Assembly (NCBI GenBank): GCA_049975245.1
Contig: JBNGDB010000013.1
Location: 1-64,000, forward strand
Direction: 5' to 3'
Length of the DNA stretch: 64,000 bases
Source: UBA117 sp049975245
Lineage (GTDB): Archaea; Methanobacteriota; Methanobacteria; Methanobacteriales; Methanobacteriaceae
Shown piece after piece: positions 1-9,105 of the stretch (positions within the stretch are counted from its first letter, which is position 1; each line of letters starts with the position of its first letter). The notes beneath the pieces are model-generated. The model saw nothing but the letters and a program-made list of their open reading frames with translations. It had not been told where the DNA came from and did not search any database. Position numbers and translations under genes: made by a program.

Positions 1-90
1 ATATTTCTAATTATAATCCAAAATAGATTTTAATAAATAAATATTTTAATGATAATCTGATTAACCCAAAAAATTTAAATAAACTTTATA

Positions 91-930
91 TCATTTTTTT
101 TTACTTTTATTCCTGCTTAATTTTGCAAAAATCTGTTTGTAATCATGGGGTCTGCTTTCTAATTGTTCTAAATTTTTTTCTAGGTTTTCATAAAATTTCA
201 ATGTTGCTTGATTTAAAAGGGGATTGTTTAAATTGGATAAATAATTATTTATTTCCTCTAACTCCTGTAACCGTCTTTTAGAATGATAAGCACTGCTAAT
301 TATTCTGGATTTAGCTGAATCCTTAAAATTAGGACCCTCAGTTATAGAAATATAATCTAAAACTTCTTCATCTAATCCCATTTTATATGCACTAAATAGG
401 GTTTCAAAAAGAATTGCTGAGATACCTTTGGTAAAAGAACTTCTTAATAATTTTATAGTTGAAGCCTGCCCTACCTTGTCTCCGATAACTTTTATATTCA
501 TCCCATAATCATTTAGCTTAGCAAATTCATCTGCATGGCTACCAGACGCTATAATTAGCGTTTTTAATCCTTGCCTTATGCTGCCAATTATGGAAGCATC
601 CACTAATCTAGAATTATTAAAATATTTTAAGCAATTTCTAACCGTTTGGGGAGAAACATTATTAAGATCGACATAAATTCCCTTAAAATTTTTTCCAATA
701 TCTTTAGCTACATCTTCAGCTTGTGAAGGTACAGCAGCAGAAATTAAAATATCTGATTCGTCTGCCAATTCATTATTAGAGTTTAATAAATTAACTCCAG
801 TTTTTTCTGCCATTATCACTGTTCTAGAACTTCTTCCCACTATGCAGGTGGAAACTTCTAAGCCCTCATCTAGTAGGCCTTTAGCCAATGTTGATGAAAC
901 TTCTCCGAACCCTATAAATCCAATTTTCAA
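91..930 (-). CDS. NAD(P)-binding DUF1932-type dehydrogenase
   Basis: Looks like a 6-phosphogluconate/3-hydroxyisobutyrate dehydrogenase-like protein. The N-terminus is a Rossmann fold with glycine motif IGFIGFGEVS, and the mostly helical C-terminal half (from about residue 150, with KLLRSSFTKG) resembles the DUF1932 domain. The open frame extends to 942, but a GGTGAT Shine-Dalgarno lies inside those first codons, four bases before a TTG at 930, giving the start MKIGFIGFG. The substrate is unknown. It is followed downstream only by AT-rich DNA at the window edge. Confident for the fold, not for a reaction. Confidence 0.7.
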   Translation of the reverse strand: MKIGFIGFGEVSSTLAKGLLDEGLEVSTCIVGRSSRTVIMAEKTGVNLLNSNNELADESDILISAAVPSQAEDVAKDIGKNFKGIYVDLNNVSPQTVRNCLKYFNNSRLVDASIIGSIRQGLKTLIIASGSHADEFAKLNDYGMNIKVIGDKVGQASTIKLLRSSFTKGISAILFETLFSAYKMGLDEEVLDYISITEGPNFKDSAKSRIISSAYHSKRRLQELEEINNYLSNLNNPLLNQATLKFYENLEKNLEQLESRPHDYKQIFAKLSRNKSKKK

Positions 931-960
931 CAAAATCACCACTAATAAAACAATTTTAAT

Positions 961-1587
961 CTATAACCAATTAAAAATCCCCAGAAGGTTTAAAAGCAAA
1001 TAAGATCCTGCTATAACTATTATTGCTCCAGAAAATATTCTAATCCAATCAGAATATTTCACTATTTTTTTAAGGTTAATTTTAGAAGAAAAAAATGCTA
1101 TTAAAAATAATGTTAATGAAAATCCTGCAGTGAACAATAATAAATTAACCACAGTATAACCAAAATTTCCTGTAGATACGTTATAAGCAATTAAAGCTAT
1201 TAAGTAAGCACCATAACACGGAGCCCAAGCTAATGATGTAAAAATACCCATAAATAACGAAGAAAGATTAGATTTGTATGTTTGAAGTTTATTTGATGCC
1301 CTAAATAAATTTTTGTTAAATATTAGAACTAGACCAATTATTATTATTACAATTGATGCAACAAATCTAAAATAGAATAAATAATAGTTTATTGCTGCTG
1401 TAAATAAGGCAGTTAATAGAATTATAAATGTAAATACCAAATAAAAACCGATTATAAAGGAAATAATATCCCATTTTTTCCTATTAATTAAGGAATGCCC
1501 CACAACTATGGGAATAATAGGAAGAACACAAGGAGATAATATTGATGCTATTCCTGCTAAAAATGACAGAAGAAATCCAATTTCCAT
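961..1587 (-). CDS. ccdA: CcdA-family thiol-disulfide transmembrane protein
   Basis: A 208-residue, roughly six-helix membrane protein of the CcdA/DsbD-beta family, which passes electrons from cytoplasmic thioredoxin to extracytoplasmic thiols. Diagnostic are SPCVLPIIP near residue 18 and the second conserved cysteine in WAPCYGAY about residue 122, the expected redox pair. The length is normal for stand-alone CcdA. It lies 78 bp downstream of a membrane-anchored thioredoxin on the same strand, its likely partner. Start ATG follows AAAAGGGAT. Confidence 0.85.
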   Translation of the reverse strand: MEIGFLLSFLAGIASILSPCVLPIIPIVVGHSLINRKKWDIISFIIGFYLVFTFIILLTALFTAAINYYLFYFRFVASIVIIIIGLVLIFNKNLFRASNKLQTYKSNLSSLFMGIFTSLAWAPCYGAYLIALIAYNVSTGNFGYTVVNLLLFTAGFSLTLFLIAFFSSKINLKKIVKYSDWIRIFSGAIIVIAGSYLLLNLLGIFNWL

Positions 1588-1665
1588 TTTATCCCTTTTT
1601 ATTAGAAATTAATTAATCAACTATTTAATAAATCATTTAAAAATTAATTTAAATTATTGAAATTT

Positions 1666-2088
1666 TTAAATAAAGTTTAAAAACTGATCTGGGGGTAAAT
1701 ATCCTTCCTGTCTTTTAATAACTTGTCCATTGGAATCCATTATTAAAATGGTGGGCACTGAATATATTTGATATTGTGATGCCAGATCAGGATTGCTGTC
1801 TATATCCGCCTTTAAAAGAACATAATTTTCATTTAGTTTCTCTATAACTTGAGGATCAGAAAAGGTATCTTCGTCAAGTTGCTGACAGGCACCACACCAG
1901 TTTGCATAAAAATCTATAATGATTGGTTTATTTGTTTCTTTAGCCTTTTGTAGAGCAGTATTAAAATCATTATTCCAGTTTAAATCTGAAGTTCCCGAAT
2001 TATTACCATTATTATCTTGGGAACTGATAATAGCGTAACTTGCTACAATTAAACCTATTAACAATCCAATTATTAGTAATCCCCTCAT
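1666..2088 (-). CDS. Membrane-anchored thioredoxin-fold protein
   Basis: Thioredoxin-like protein with one N-terminal membrane segment (MRGLLIIGLLIGLIVASYAI) and an extracytoplasmic thioredoxin domain carrying WCGACQQ, with YSVPTILI giving the conserved cis-proline. It probably receives electrons from the CcdA protein encoded just downstream and reduces or isomerises disulfides outside the membrane. A longer frame starts at 2133, but a TATA-like ATATATAAAA lies inside that extension about 26 bp before the ATG at 2088, so the transcript is probably leaderless or short-leadered from there. Confidence 0.8.
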   Translation of the reverse strand: MRGLLIIGLLIGLIVASYAIISSQDNNGNNSGTSDLNWNNDFNTALQKAKETNKPIIIDFYANWCGACQQLDEDTFSDPQVIEKLNENYVLLKADIDSNPDLASQYQIYSVPTILIMDSNGQVIKRQEGYLPPDQFLNFI

Positions 2089-2209
2089 ATTATCAATTCT
2101 TTTTTTTGTTTTATATATTTCATAATTTATCATTACTAATTTAACTAGATTTTAAAATTAGTTATTCATATAAATAACCTATTTTAGAACAATTTTTAAT
2201 GGCAGTGTC

Positions 2210-3067
2210 TTATAACTTTAAAACTACATTTTCTCCTAAATTGACTCCAACATCTTTTGCAACAGGATTGCACTTGGCATTAAACAAACAAAATATAGGT
2301 TTATCCGTTTTTAATTCAGTTAAACCCTCATAATTTCCCAATCCTTTTGCTATTACTAAGTCAGAATTCTCAAATATTTCTTTAAATTCATTAGAAGTTT
2401 CATAATAAATAATACCTATAGAATCTGTTCCAATAGATTTAAGTTCTGCATATTCATCCATCCCAATTTTAAGTGCATCTTCTACGCAGGCATCATTTAA
2501 AATTGGTTTCTCTTTCAACCCAATTGTAATATTTACATCATATTCCTTGAGTTTCTCAATTAGTAATTTATCAAAAACTATTTCTCCCACATTGTCCGCT
2601 AAATAAAGGATATTTTTAGCATTTTTAAGTTCAGAATCCAGTTTATCCGCGTGGTTAATTGCCAAACCATTTTGCATAGTTTTTTTAATCAAAGCATCTG
2701 TATCTACATTTACTCCTAAAGCACCAAAGTCCAGTAAATTTCCAATAATAGAAGCTTTAATATAACTTTCTAAACTATTATCCTTTTTTATCTCATCCTT
2801 TATTTCCGGCAGATACTTAAAGGCAATATCATTACATATTTCCCTTTCATTGTGGTAAGGATCATTGTTTTTGGTTTCATTTTTTATTAATCGGTGCATA
2901 TTAGTTCCGATGACATTATTTACTGCATTAATGCGGAATTCATCGTGCAAAATTTTAATAATATCTTTAGTAACCTTCATTTTTAATGATTCATCATTTG
3001 TAGCCAGATCAAGTGCTTCACGGGCCTGTCTTAAGAAACATGATGCACATTCATAATATACTTTCAT
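2210..3067 (-). CDS. DUF89-family metal-dependent phosphatase
   Basis: 285-residue protein of the DUF89/ARMT1-like family, metal-dependent phosphatases proposed to remove damaged phosphometabolites. Visible signatures are the N-terminal CASCFLRQ cysteine motif, LADNVGE around residue 156 and the acidic KGLGNYEG motif about residue 241, the usual metal and phosphate site. The start ATG is preceded by AAAGGAG. It stands alone between the thioredoxin and a site-2 protease. The substrate cannot be read from the sequence. Confidence 0.75.
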   Translation of the reverse strand: MKVYYECASCFLRQAREALDLATNDESLKMKVTKDIIKILHDEFRINAVNNVIGTNMHRLIKNETKNNDPYHNEREICNDIAFKYLPEIKDEIKKDNSLESYIKASIIGNLLDFGALGVNVDTDALIKKTMQNGLAINHADKLDSELKNAKNILYLADNVGEIVFDKLLIEKLKEYDVNITIGLKEKPILNDACVEDALKIGMDEYAELKSIGTDSIGIIYYETSNEFKEIFENSDLVIAKGLGNYEGLTELKTDKPIFCLFNAKCNPVAKDVGVNLGENVVLKL

Positions 3068-3132
3068 AATTTGAACTCCTTTTTTTAGATAAATTAATTT
3101 TTATAATATAAAACTATGTTTTCTAATAAATT

Positions 3133-4158
3133 TTAAAGAGAAGTTAGAGGTATAGGTGATAAACACATTATAAAAACTAGTAATGTTATCACTGCTAATA
3201 TTTTACGACCCCTGGTCAACTTTGTAACATGATCCAGTGCACCAGGATGTTTTTTTGACCAGAAAAGTATAACTATCATTAATATTCCCATAGGGATCCA
3301 TCCTAGAAGAAATGTTACCACTATACCTAAATATGATATATATCTATGGATTTTTTCACTGAAAATTGATCTGGAAATATGTCCACCGTCTAAAAATGCG
3401 ACTGGCATTAAATTAAGCATGGTAATTATAATACCTACCCATCCAGCGAAAGCTATTGGATGAATATTGATCATATAACCCTCTGGAACTTGTGGAAAGA
3501 TTAAATTGGCTATTAATGCCATTAATAAAGAGGGCATGAAAACAATTGTTTCTTTTTGCATTGGAGCTAAATTTGATAAATAAATACCAATAATGAGGAT
3601 GGGTATGGTTATGATAATACCCACCAATGGACCGCTAACTCCCAAATCAAATAAGGCGTTTTTATTTGGTATTGGTGATTTAACGTTTATAACCGCACCA
3701 AATGTGCCTATTAACGTAGGCGCTGGTATAAAATAGGGTAAGGTAGCTTTTACTCCATGTTTTTTAGCGGCTAGATAATGGGCTGTTTCATGACCACCGA
3801 TAATACTCATTATAGCTATGGAAAAAGCAACACCATCAATGATCTTGCCGCCGCTAAAGATATAACCGGCAAAAATAGTGGTGATAATAGTGACAATAAA
3901 CAAGGCAATATTAAAGTTTATATTGGATTTTCCATGTTTTTTCTTTTCAAAAATCGTAATTTCAAAAGAATTATCTTTTTCCTTTAAAAAAGGGACGTAT
4001 CCTTCGCTATCCAGATCACTTACCAGCTTTTCAAATAAATATTTATCATAATCGTATATTACAAAGTTTAATGTATTTTTACTTGTATAATATTCTTTTA
4101 TAGTAAAATAATTGGCCACATGGCCCTTTATTTTAGTAACCATCTCCGAATTTTCCAC
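3133..4158 (-). CDS. Site-2 protease family (M50) membrane metalloprotease
   Basis: 341-residue intramembrane zinc metalloprotease. About 80 cytosolic residues precede a multi-helix core with HETAH (residues 123-127, the HExxH motif) and a later NLMPVAFLDGGH that supplies the third zinc ligand (LDG motif). The family cleaves membrane-bound regulators or signal-peptide remnants. The start taken is GTG at 4158; an internal ATG at 4143 has poorer spacing to its Shine-Dalgarno. No obvious substrate gene is adjacent; the sulfur-carrier operon ends 80 bp upstream. Confidence 0.85.
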   Translation of the reverse strand: MENSEMVTKIKGHVANYFTIKEYYTSKNTLNFVIYDYDKYLFEKLVSDLDSEGYVPFLKEKDNSFEITIFEKKKHGKSNINFNIALFIVTIITTIFAGYIFSGGKIIDGVAFSIAIMSIIGGHETAHYLAAKKHGVKATLPYFIPAPTLIGTFGAVINVKSPIPNKNALFDLGVSGPLVGIIITIPILIIGIYLSNLAPMQKETIVFMPSLLMALIANLIFPQVPEGYMINIHPIAFAGWVGIIITMLNLMPVAFLDGGHISRSIFSEKIHRYISYLGIVVTFLLGWIPMGILMIVILFWSKKHPGALDHVTKLTRGRKILAVITLLVFIMCLSPIPLTSL

Positions 4159-4238
4159 AAATCCACATCCGAATTTCTAAATAAAAATCATATATTTCGA
4201 TTTACTGATCAAATTTTTTTATAGATAGGGAGAGATAT

Positions 4239-4439
4239 TTAACCACCATATATAACTTTTATAACCTCAATAATATCATCTTCTTCTACAATTTCGTCAT
4301 CCAATACAATTTCGTCATTTTTCTTTATCACAGCAGTTTCCGAGGGCATGCTTATATCATCTAATAGTTCTTTTATGGTAATATTCTGATCATACTCTCT
4401 AAATTCCCTTTTTTCACCTATTATAAGAGTTATCTTCAT
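4239..4439 (-). CDS. Ubiquitin-like sulfur carrier (MoaD/ThiS/SAMP type)
   Basis: 66-residue beta-grasp protein ending in the diagnostic C-terminal Gly-Gly (VIKVIYGG), which is adenylated and thiocarboxylated to carry sulfur. The gene starts 3 bp after a TtuA/Ncs6-like tRNA thiolase on the same strand, so sulfur delivery for tRNA 2-thiouridine is the likely role (TtuB/SAMP2-like), rather than molybdopterin synthesis; no moa genes are nearby. Shine-Dalgarno GGAG lies upstream of the ATG. A second role in SAMPylation is possible but not shown. Confidence 0.8.
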   Translation of the reverse strand: MKITLIIGEKREFREYDQNITIKELLDDISMPSETAVIKKNDEIVLDDEIVEEDDIIEVIKVIYGG

Positions 4440-4442
4440 TTT

Positions 4443-5363
4443 TTATTTCTCCAATTCCTTGCAAAATATACATGCACGGCAAAGTTCATGTGCTGCCGGT
4501 TCACCACACCTTAGACATTCACCCATTTGGGAACTACGAGCGTATTTCTCCTTTAAAACAGGTCTAATTTTATCAAATCCGCGCAAAGTAGAATACATTA
4601 TTGTTGGTCTATTTATTGATATTTCTTTTAAGAATTTACCTACTTCTGCCCGGAAAGAATCTTGTGAATAAGGGCAACTGTCAAAATGAACTTCCAAATC
4701 TTTAGCCACCACATATAATCCTACTTCTTTTTCCGGGATTTCTCGTAGAGGTTTTATTTTAATTACAAATTTATCACTTTTTGCTTCTGATTTAGGACCT
4801 ATACGGACTAAATTGTCTATATTACCCTCTAAATAATTCATTAATATGGCTTGGGTTTCGTCATCTAGGTTATGACCAGTAGCCAATTTAGTGGCATTTT
4901 CATCTTTAGCCACCCTATTTAGAATCCATCGACGAAAAACGCCACAATAGGTGCATGCACCCCTTTTTGAAGGTTCACTCATGATTTCATCCAGCGATAT
5001 CCCAGCATAATCCTTAAAGGTAACAATTTTATGGGGAATACCTATTTTCTGTGCATTATTTGATGCCATCCGAATACCCTCTTCCCGGTATCCTTTGATA
5101 CCCTCATCTATAGTGACTGCCATAAGATCAATTATTTCACGTTTGTATAGAGAATTGAGAATATCCAATACCATAACACTGTCTTTACCACCAGATAATG
5201 CTACCACTACTTTGTCTCCTTTTTCTATCAGTTTATATTTCCTAATATTTTTCAATACTTTCTCGGTAGTGGTTTGAATGAAACAGTTTTTACAAAGGAT
5301 TTGACCTGAATATTTCTTTTCAATAATTACCTTTGGATTACCACATTTGGTGCAGATTTTCAT
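4443..5363 (-). CDS. TtuA/Ncs6-family tRNA 2-thiolation enzyme
   Basis: PP-loop ATPase of the TtuA/Ncs6 (CTU1) group. It has an N-terminal zinc finger (CTKCG...CKNC), the PP-loop SGGKDS, two cysteine sites (ACTYCGVFRR and DSCPYS) that in TtuA bind a [4Fe-4S] cluster, and a C-terminal zinc finger (CLRCG...CRACIFC). It adenylates and thiolates a tRNA uridine using sulfur from the Gly-Gly carrier encoded next. The frame opens at a TTG at 5375; the ATG at 5363 has GGAG eight bases upstream and is preferred. Confidence 0.85.
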   Translation of the reverse strand: MKICTKCGNPKVIIEKKYSGQILCKNCFIQTTTEKVLKNIRKYKLIEKGDKVVVALSGGKDSVMVLDILNSLYKREIIDLMAVTIDEGIKGYREEGIRMASNNAQKIGIPHKIVTFKDYAGISLDEIMSEPSKRGACTYCGVFRRWILNRVAKDENATKLATGHNLDDETQAILMNYLEGNIDNLVRIGPKSEAKSDKFVIKIKPLREIPEKEVGLYVVAKDLEVHFDSCPYSQDSFRAEVGKFLKEISINRPTIMYSTLRGFDKIRPVLKEKYARSSQMGECLRCGEPAAHELCRACIFCKELEK

Positions 5364-5489
5364 TTCGGTCTCCAAAAAATCTAATTAAAATGTTTTAAGT
5401 ATAGTTTTAATTCATAAATTTAATATTGTTATTTTTTCAGATATATTAAAACGGAATTATTTTTCTATTGGAATGAGGGCAGATATTAT

Positions 5490-7073
5490 TTATAAATTAT
5501 TATATTTCAAATTTATTCTTTTAAAAAGATCAAAATCTTGAACATAACTTTTTTGGGTAATTAAGGCTATTTCTGCTTTTTCTAGTTCAACACCAAGATA
5601 AAAAGCGTGTTCCATCCTAGAAACTAGATTTAATTTTAAAATTTCGTCAAAAACCTGTTTAGCATCGAATCCAACTATGGCCACATTGGGCGTGGAGTTT
5701 TTATAATGTACTGCTTTAATTCTGCCGGAGTCTATCATTATCTTAAAACTACCTGATGGATCATGTACAAATTCACTATCTAATTGACCTTCGATTGCCT
5801 TTACTTCCACGTCTTGAATAATTTTCTCCTCTTTTCTCTTGTCTTTGAATACTAACAGATTAATTCCAAGATCTTTGGGTATTGAACCCCTATGTTTAGC
5901 TAAAAACATCATCTTTGATGAAACTGAAAGTTCAAAAACGCTTCCTCTAGTTTTACCACTTTCTTCGGGTGTAAAAAGGATACTTGCACCTAACTCCATA
6001 GCTATTCCGGATAAAAGTGCATTTACTCCTACAGAATCAGCATCTAAAAGTTCAGTAACGTTTCCTATGCCAAAAAATAGCGGATCTCTATTTCTCTGTT
6101 TAAATTTGTACCCGGCAATAATAGATTCCACAATACTGCTGCTATTTATGGGATCAAGAATTAGATCGGCTATTACGTCAATATTTTTACATTTTCGTCT
6201 TAAATATTCTAGAGATTCTACTCTTTCCTCAACAGTTTCCGGTACCCAACTTTTCTTATAATCAGTTGGAAGCAAAACTGCGGGAGTATTATGCTCTTCC
6301 AGTAGTGGTAAAACTTCTTTATAATTTCCATGATCCAAACTTAAAACCATATCAACCCCTGATTTTACAGCAATTTCAATTTCAGCAGGATTTAACGTAT
6401 CAATACTAATTGGTACAGAACCCAATTTGTCTTTTAAAACTTTCACCATGGAAGGTATTTTATCTTCTAAACTTTCTCCTGCTACCATTCCAATATCTAT
6501 CATTTCTGCCCCATTTTGGACAAAATATAGAGCTCTGTCTATTAGTTCTTGTTTGGTTAGAAGTGGTGCGTTTGCTATTTCTGCAAGTACCCTCATTGGA
6601 AAATCTTCACCTACTGGTAGGTTTCCAACCTTTATATTCTGTGGTTTTTTAAGCAATTTTTTTCTATTTTTAATGTCATTTTCAAAATTATCTATAAATT
6701 CCAGTGCCTTTTTTCGAAGTTCATCTTCAATTAATTTATCTGCAGGAGTTTTAGTGGATAGATCAAGTTTTTCAATCATGTCAATTACTATTTTAAGATC
6801 TGCAGCGTCTTTAGGTCCTTTAAAAGTGGGTATTCCTGTTTTTTCTTTAACTAGATCTACATCCTTTCTAATTAAACCGGGAGTTAAAATAAGATCAATA
6901 GATTCCAAAAGTTCATCATCTATTTTTCCGACTTCTCTTATTATTTTCTGTGGTGTCAAAAAAGCAGCTATTGGAGTATTAACTGTGTAAACATGTACAT
7001 CTTGATTAGATTTAGATGATACTTTTTTTACAAGATTACTTGCAAGTTTCGCCGTAATTATAAGTACTTTCAT
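5490..7073 (-). CDS. Dihydropteroate synthase-like protein
   Basis: 527-residue methanogen protein of the dihydropteroate-synthase-related family. A family-specific region of about 140 residues precedes a TIM-barrel pterin-binding domain (DIGMVAGES about residue 197, then SIDTLNPAEIEIAVKSG), followed by a C-terminal domain of about 130 residues with no recognised motif. Canonical dihydropteroate synthases are about half this length. It is presumed to act in tetrahydromethanopterin synthesis, joining the pterin to an arylamine; this is inferred from the family. The gene is transcribed away from the por operon with an 87-bp shared promoter region. Confidence 0.7.
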   Translation of the reverse strand: MKVLIITAKLASNLVKKVSSKSNQDVHVYTVNTPIAAFLTPQKIIREVGKIDDELLESIDLILTPGLIRKDVDLVKEKTGIPTFKGPKDAADLKIVIDMIEKLDLSTKTPADKLIEDELRKKALEFIDNFENDIKNRKKLLKKPQNIKVGNLPVGEDFPMRVLAEIANAPLLTKQELIDRALYFVQNGAEMIDIGMVAGESLEDKIPSMVKVLKDKLGSVPISIDTLNPAEIEIAVKSGVDMVLSLDHGNYKEVLPLLEEHNTPAVLLPTDYKKSWVPETVEERVESLEYLRRKCKNIDVIADLILDPINSSSIVESIIAGYKFKQRNRDPLFFGIGNVTELLDADSVGVNALLSGIAMELGASILFTPEESGKTRGSVFELSVSSKMMFLAKHRGSIPKDLGINLLVFKDKRKEEKIIQDVEVKAIEGQLDSEFVHDPSGSFKIMIDSGRIKAVHYKNSTPNVAIVGFDAKQVFDEILKLNLVSRMEHAFYLGVELEKAEIALITQKSYVQDFDLFKRINLKYNNL

Positions 7074-7108
7074 ACTATGCCTCTATATTAGATCATGTGA
7101 CCAACATG

Positions 7109-7117
7109 TATATATAT
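7109..7117 (+). promoter_or_regulatory. Probable TATA box of the por operon
   Basis: The sequence TATATATTA lies about 50 bp before porC in the short region shared with the divergent dihydropteroate-synthase-like gene. A consensus-like ribosome site (GGAGG) follows just before the porC ATG. Position and composition fit an archaeal TBP site; the start of transcription was not determined. Confidence 0.45.
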
Positions 7118-7120
7118 TAC

Positions 7121-7159
<39 letters not shown>

Positions 7160-7160
7160 A

Positions 7161-7694
7161 ATGATCGAAATTCGATTTCATGGACGCGGTGGACAAGGAG
7201 CTGTTACAGCTGCCGAAATATTAGCAAAGGCTGCCTTTGAAGATGGAAAATACTGTCAAGCATTCCCATTCTTTGGTGTAGAAAGAAGAGGCGCACCAGT
7301 CATGGCGTTTTCAAGAATTAATGATAAACCTATCAAAAGAAGATATCAAGTTTATAATCCTAATTATGTGGTCGTATTAGACGATGGACTGTTAGAAGTA
7401 GTGGATGTATTCGCAGGGCTGCAAAAAGACGGCACTGTTGTAATAAATACTAAAAATAATTTTGATTTAAAGGAAGGAATAGATGTGCATACCCTTGACG
7501 CCACCGGAATAGCTCTCGATATTTTAGGAGTTCCCATAGTAAACACAGTTATGTTAGGCGCTTTTGCCGGTGCAACGGATAAAGTATCATTAGATTCCCT
7601 TATAAAAATTATTAAACAAACTTTCCCTGGTAAAATAGGAGAAAAAAATGCTGAAGCTGCTAAAGTAGCTTATGATAAAATTAAACAATTATAA
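7161..7694 (+). CDS. porC: Pyruvate synthase (pyruvate:ferredoxin oxidoreductase) gamma subunit
   Basis: First gene of a six-gene operon. 177 residues with the gamma-subunit opening [17 protein letters not shown] and [15 protein letters not shown]. In methanogens the enzyme runs mainly in the biosynthetic direction, making pyruvate from acetyl-CoA, CO2 and reduced ferredoxin, so it uses the product of the CODH/ACS encoded further along this window. The ATG is preceded by a good GGAGG Shine-Dalgarno. The delta subunit gene follows after 11 bp. Confidence 0.95.
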
Positions 7695-7705
7695 ATGGTG
7701 ATTTC

Positions 7706-7945
7706 ATGGCAATAGGAGCAACTGTTAAAGAACCTGGAAGCACCCGATCAAACAAAACAGGTAGTTGGAGGACTTTTAAACCCATCTTAGATAAAGATCA
7801 GTGTATCGACTGCGAAAATTGTATTCTGTTTTGTCCAGAGGGTTGCATAAATAAAGATCATGATATTGATTATGATTACTGTAAAGGATGCGGGATATGT
7901 GCTGAAGAATGTCCTGTTAAAGCAATAAAAATGGAGCGAGAATAG
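7706..7945 (+). CDS. porD: Pyruvate synthase delta subunit (2x[4Fe-4S] ferredoxin)
   Basis: 79-residue ferredoxin-type subunit with two cluster motifs, CIDCENCILFCPEGC and CKGCGICAEECP, that moves electrons between the catalytic alpha/beta subunits and free ferredoxin. The N-terminal 25 residues (GSTRSNKTGSWRTFKP) are the typical delta-subunit lead. A GGTGAT Shine-Dalgarno precedes the ATG. porC lies upstream and porA starts 11 bp downstream. Confidence 0.95.
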   Translation: MAIGATVKEPGSTRSNKTGSWRTFKPILDKDQCIDCENCILFCPEGCINKDHDIDYDYCKGCGICAEECPVKAIKMERE

Positions 7946-7956
7946 GAGATTATACC

Positions 7957-9105
7957 ATGACAATTAAAGTTATTTCTACAAATCAAGCCATTGCTGAAGC
8001 TGTAAAGCTGGCAAAACCCGGTGTTATTCCAGTTTATCCAATAACTCCTCAGACATCAATTTCTGAATATTTAGCAAAATTTGTGGCTGATGGAAAACTA
8101 GATAGTGAATACATAAGGGTTGAGTCAGAACACAGTGCAATAAGTGCTTGTGTAGGTGCTTGCAGTGCAGGAGTAAGAGTATTTACCGCTACATCTTCTC
8201 AGGGATTAGCCTTGATGCACGAAATTTTATTTGCTGCAGCGGGTATGAGAAACCCTATAGTTTTGGCCAATGCAAACAGAGCATTATCTGCACCCTTAAG
8301 CATATGGAATGATCATCAGGATTCTATTTCTCAGAGAGATACTGGTTGGTTACAAGTTTATGCTGAAAATGGACAGGAAGCACTTGACGCAATTTTGATG
8401 TCTTACAAAATATCTGAAAATAAAGATGTACTTCTTCCAAGTATGGTATGTTTAGATGGTTTCATATTAACCCATACTGTTGACCCCGTAGATATTCCAT
8501 CACAAGAAGAAGTGGATATGTTTTTACCAAAATACAAGCCAGAACATGAATTTCTGGACCCTGCTAAACCAATGTCTATTGGTGCATTTACTGATCCAAA
8601 TTATTATATGGAAGCCCGTTATGAGATGCAAATAGCGATGAATAAATCCAAAAACGTTATTAGAAAGATCCATGCAGAATTTGATGAATTATTCGGAAGA
8701 AAATATGATTTCGTTGAAAATTATAGGTGCGATGATGCGGAGATTATATTCATTGCCATGGGATCCCTTTGCGGTACTATAAAGGATGTAGTAGATACTC
8801 TACGTGAAAAAGGTGAGAAGGTAGGTCTTTTAAAATTAAGGGTATTCCGTCCCTTGCCTTATGATGAAATATATGAAGTTATTAAAAACGCTGATAAAAT
8901 TGCTGTTCTAGATAAAAATGTTTCATTTGGAATAGGTGGAGTTTTATACAACGAATTAAAAGCAAAAATAGACATGGACTTTTATGGATTTATTGCCGGG
9001 CTTGGAGGAAGAGATATAACTCCCGACCACATAGTCGAAATTTTAAATAAGACTAAAAATCCGACAAAAGACGTCCAATGGATTGGACTTAAGGAGGATA
9101 TTTAA
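7957..9105 (+). CDS. porA: Pyruvate synthase alpha subunit
   Basis: 382 residues with the alpha-subunit motif PVYPITPQTSISEYLA near residue 25, followed by the EHSAISACVGACSAG region and a C-terminal transketolase-like domain (LKLRVFRPLPYDEI). It contributes the pyrimidine-binding half of the thiamine pyrophosphate site shared with PorB. The length matches the four-subunit archaeal enzyme. Its stop is immediately followed by the porB ATG, indicating translational coupling. Confidence 0.95.
   Translation: MTIKVISTNQAIAEAVKLAKPGVIPVYPITPQTSISEYLAKFVADGKLDSEYIRVESEHSAISACVGACSAGVRVFTATSSQGLALMHEILFAAAGMRNPIVLANANRALSAPLSIWNDHQDSISQRDTGWLQVYAENGQEALDAILMSYKISENKDVLLPSMVCLDGFILTHTVDPVDIPSQEEVDMFLPKYKPEHEFLDPAKPMSIGAFTDPNYYMEARYEMQIAMNKSKNVIRKIHAEFDELFGRKYDFVENYRCDDAEIIFIAMGSLCGTIKDVVDTLREKGEKVGLLKLRVFRPLPYDEIYEVIKNADKIAVLDKNVSFGIGGVLYNELKAKIDMDFYGFIAGLGGRDITPDHIVEILNKTKNPTKDVQWIGLKEDI

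Noticed and set aside
4239..4439. Molybdopterin synthase small subunit (MoaD)
   Set aside because: The Gly-Gly tail fits, but the adjacent gene is a tRNA-thiolase type and no molybdopterin genes are nearby, so a sulfur carrier for tRNA thiolation is more likely.
6427..6990. 187-codon open frame on the plus strand
   Set aside because: Lies entirely antisense to the dihydropteroate-synthase-like gene and has a low-complexity Ser/Phe-rich composition; no ribosome site and no protein features.
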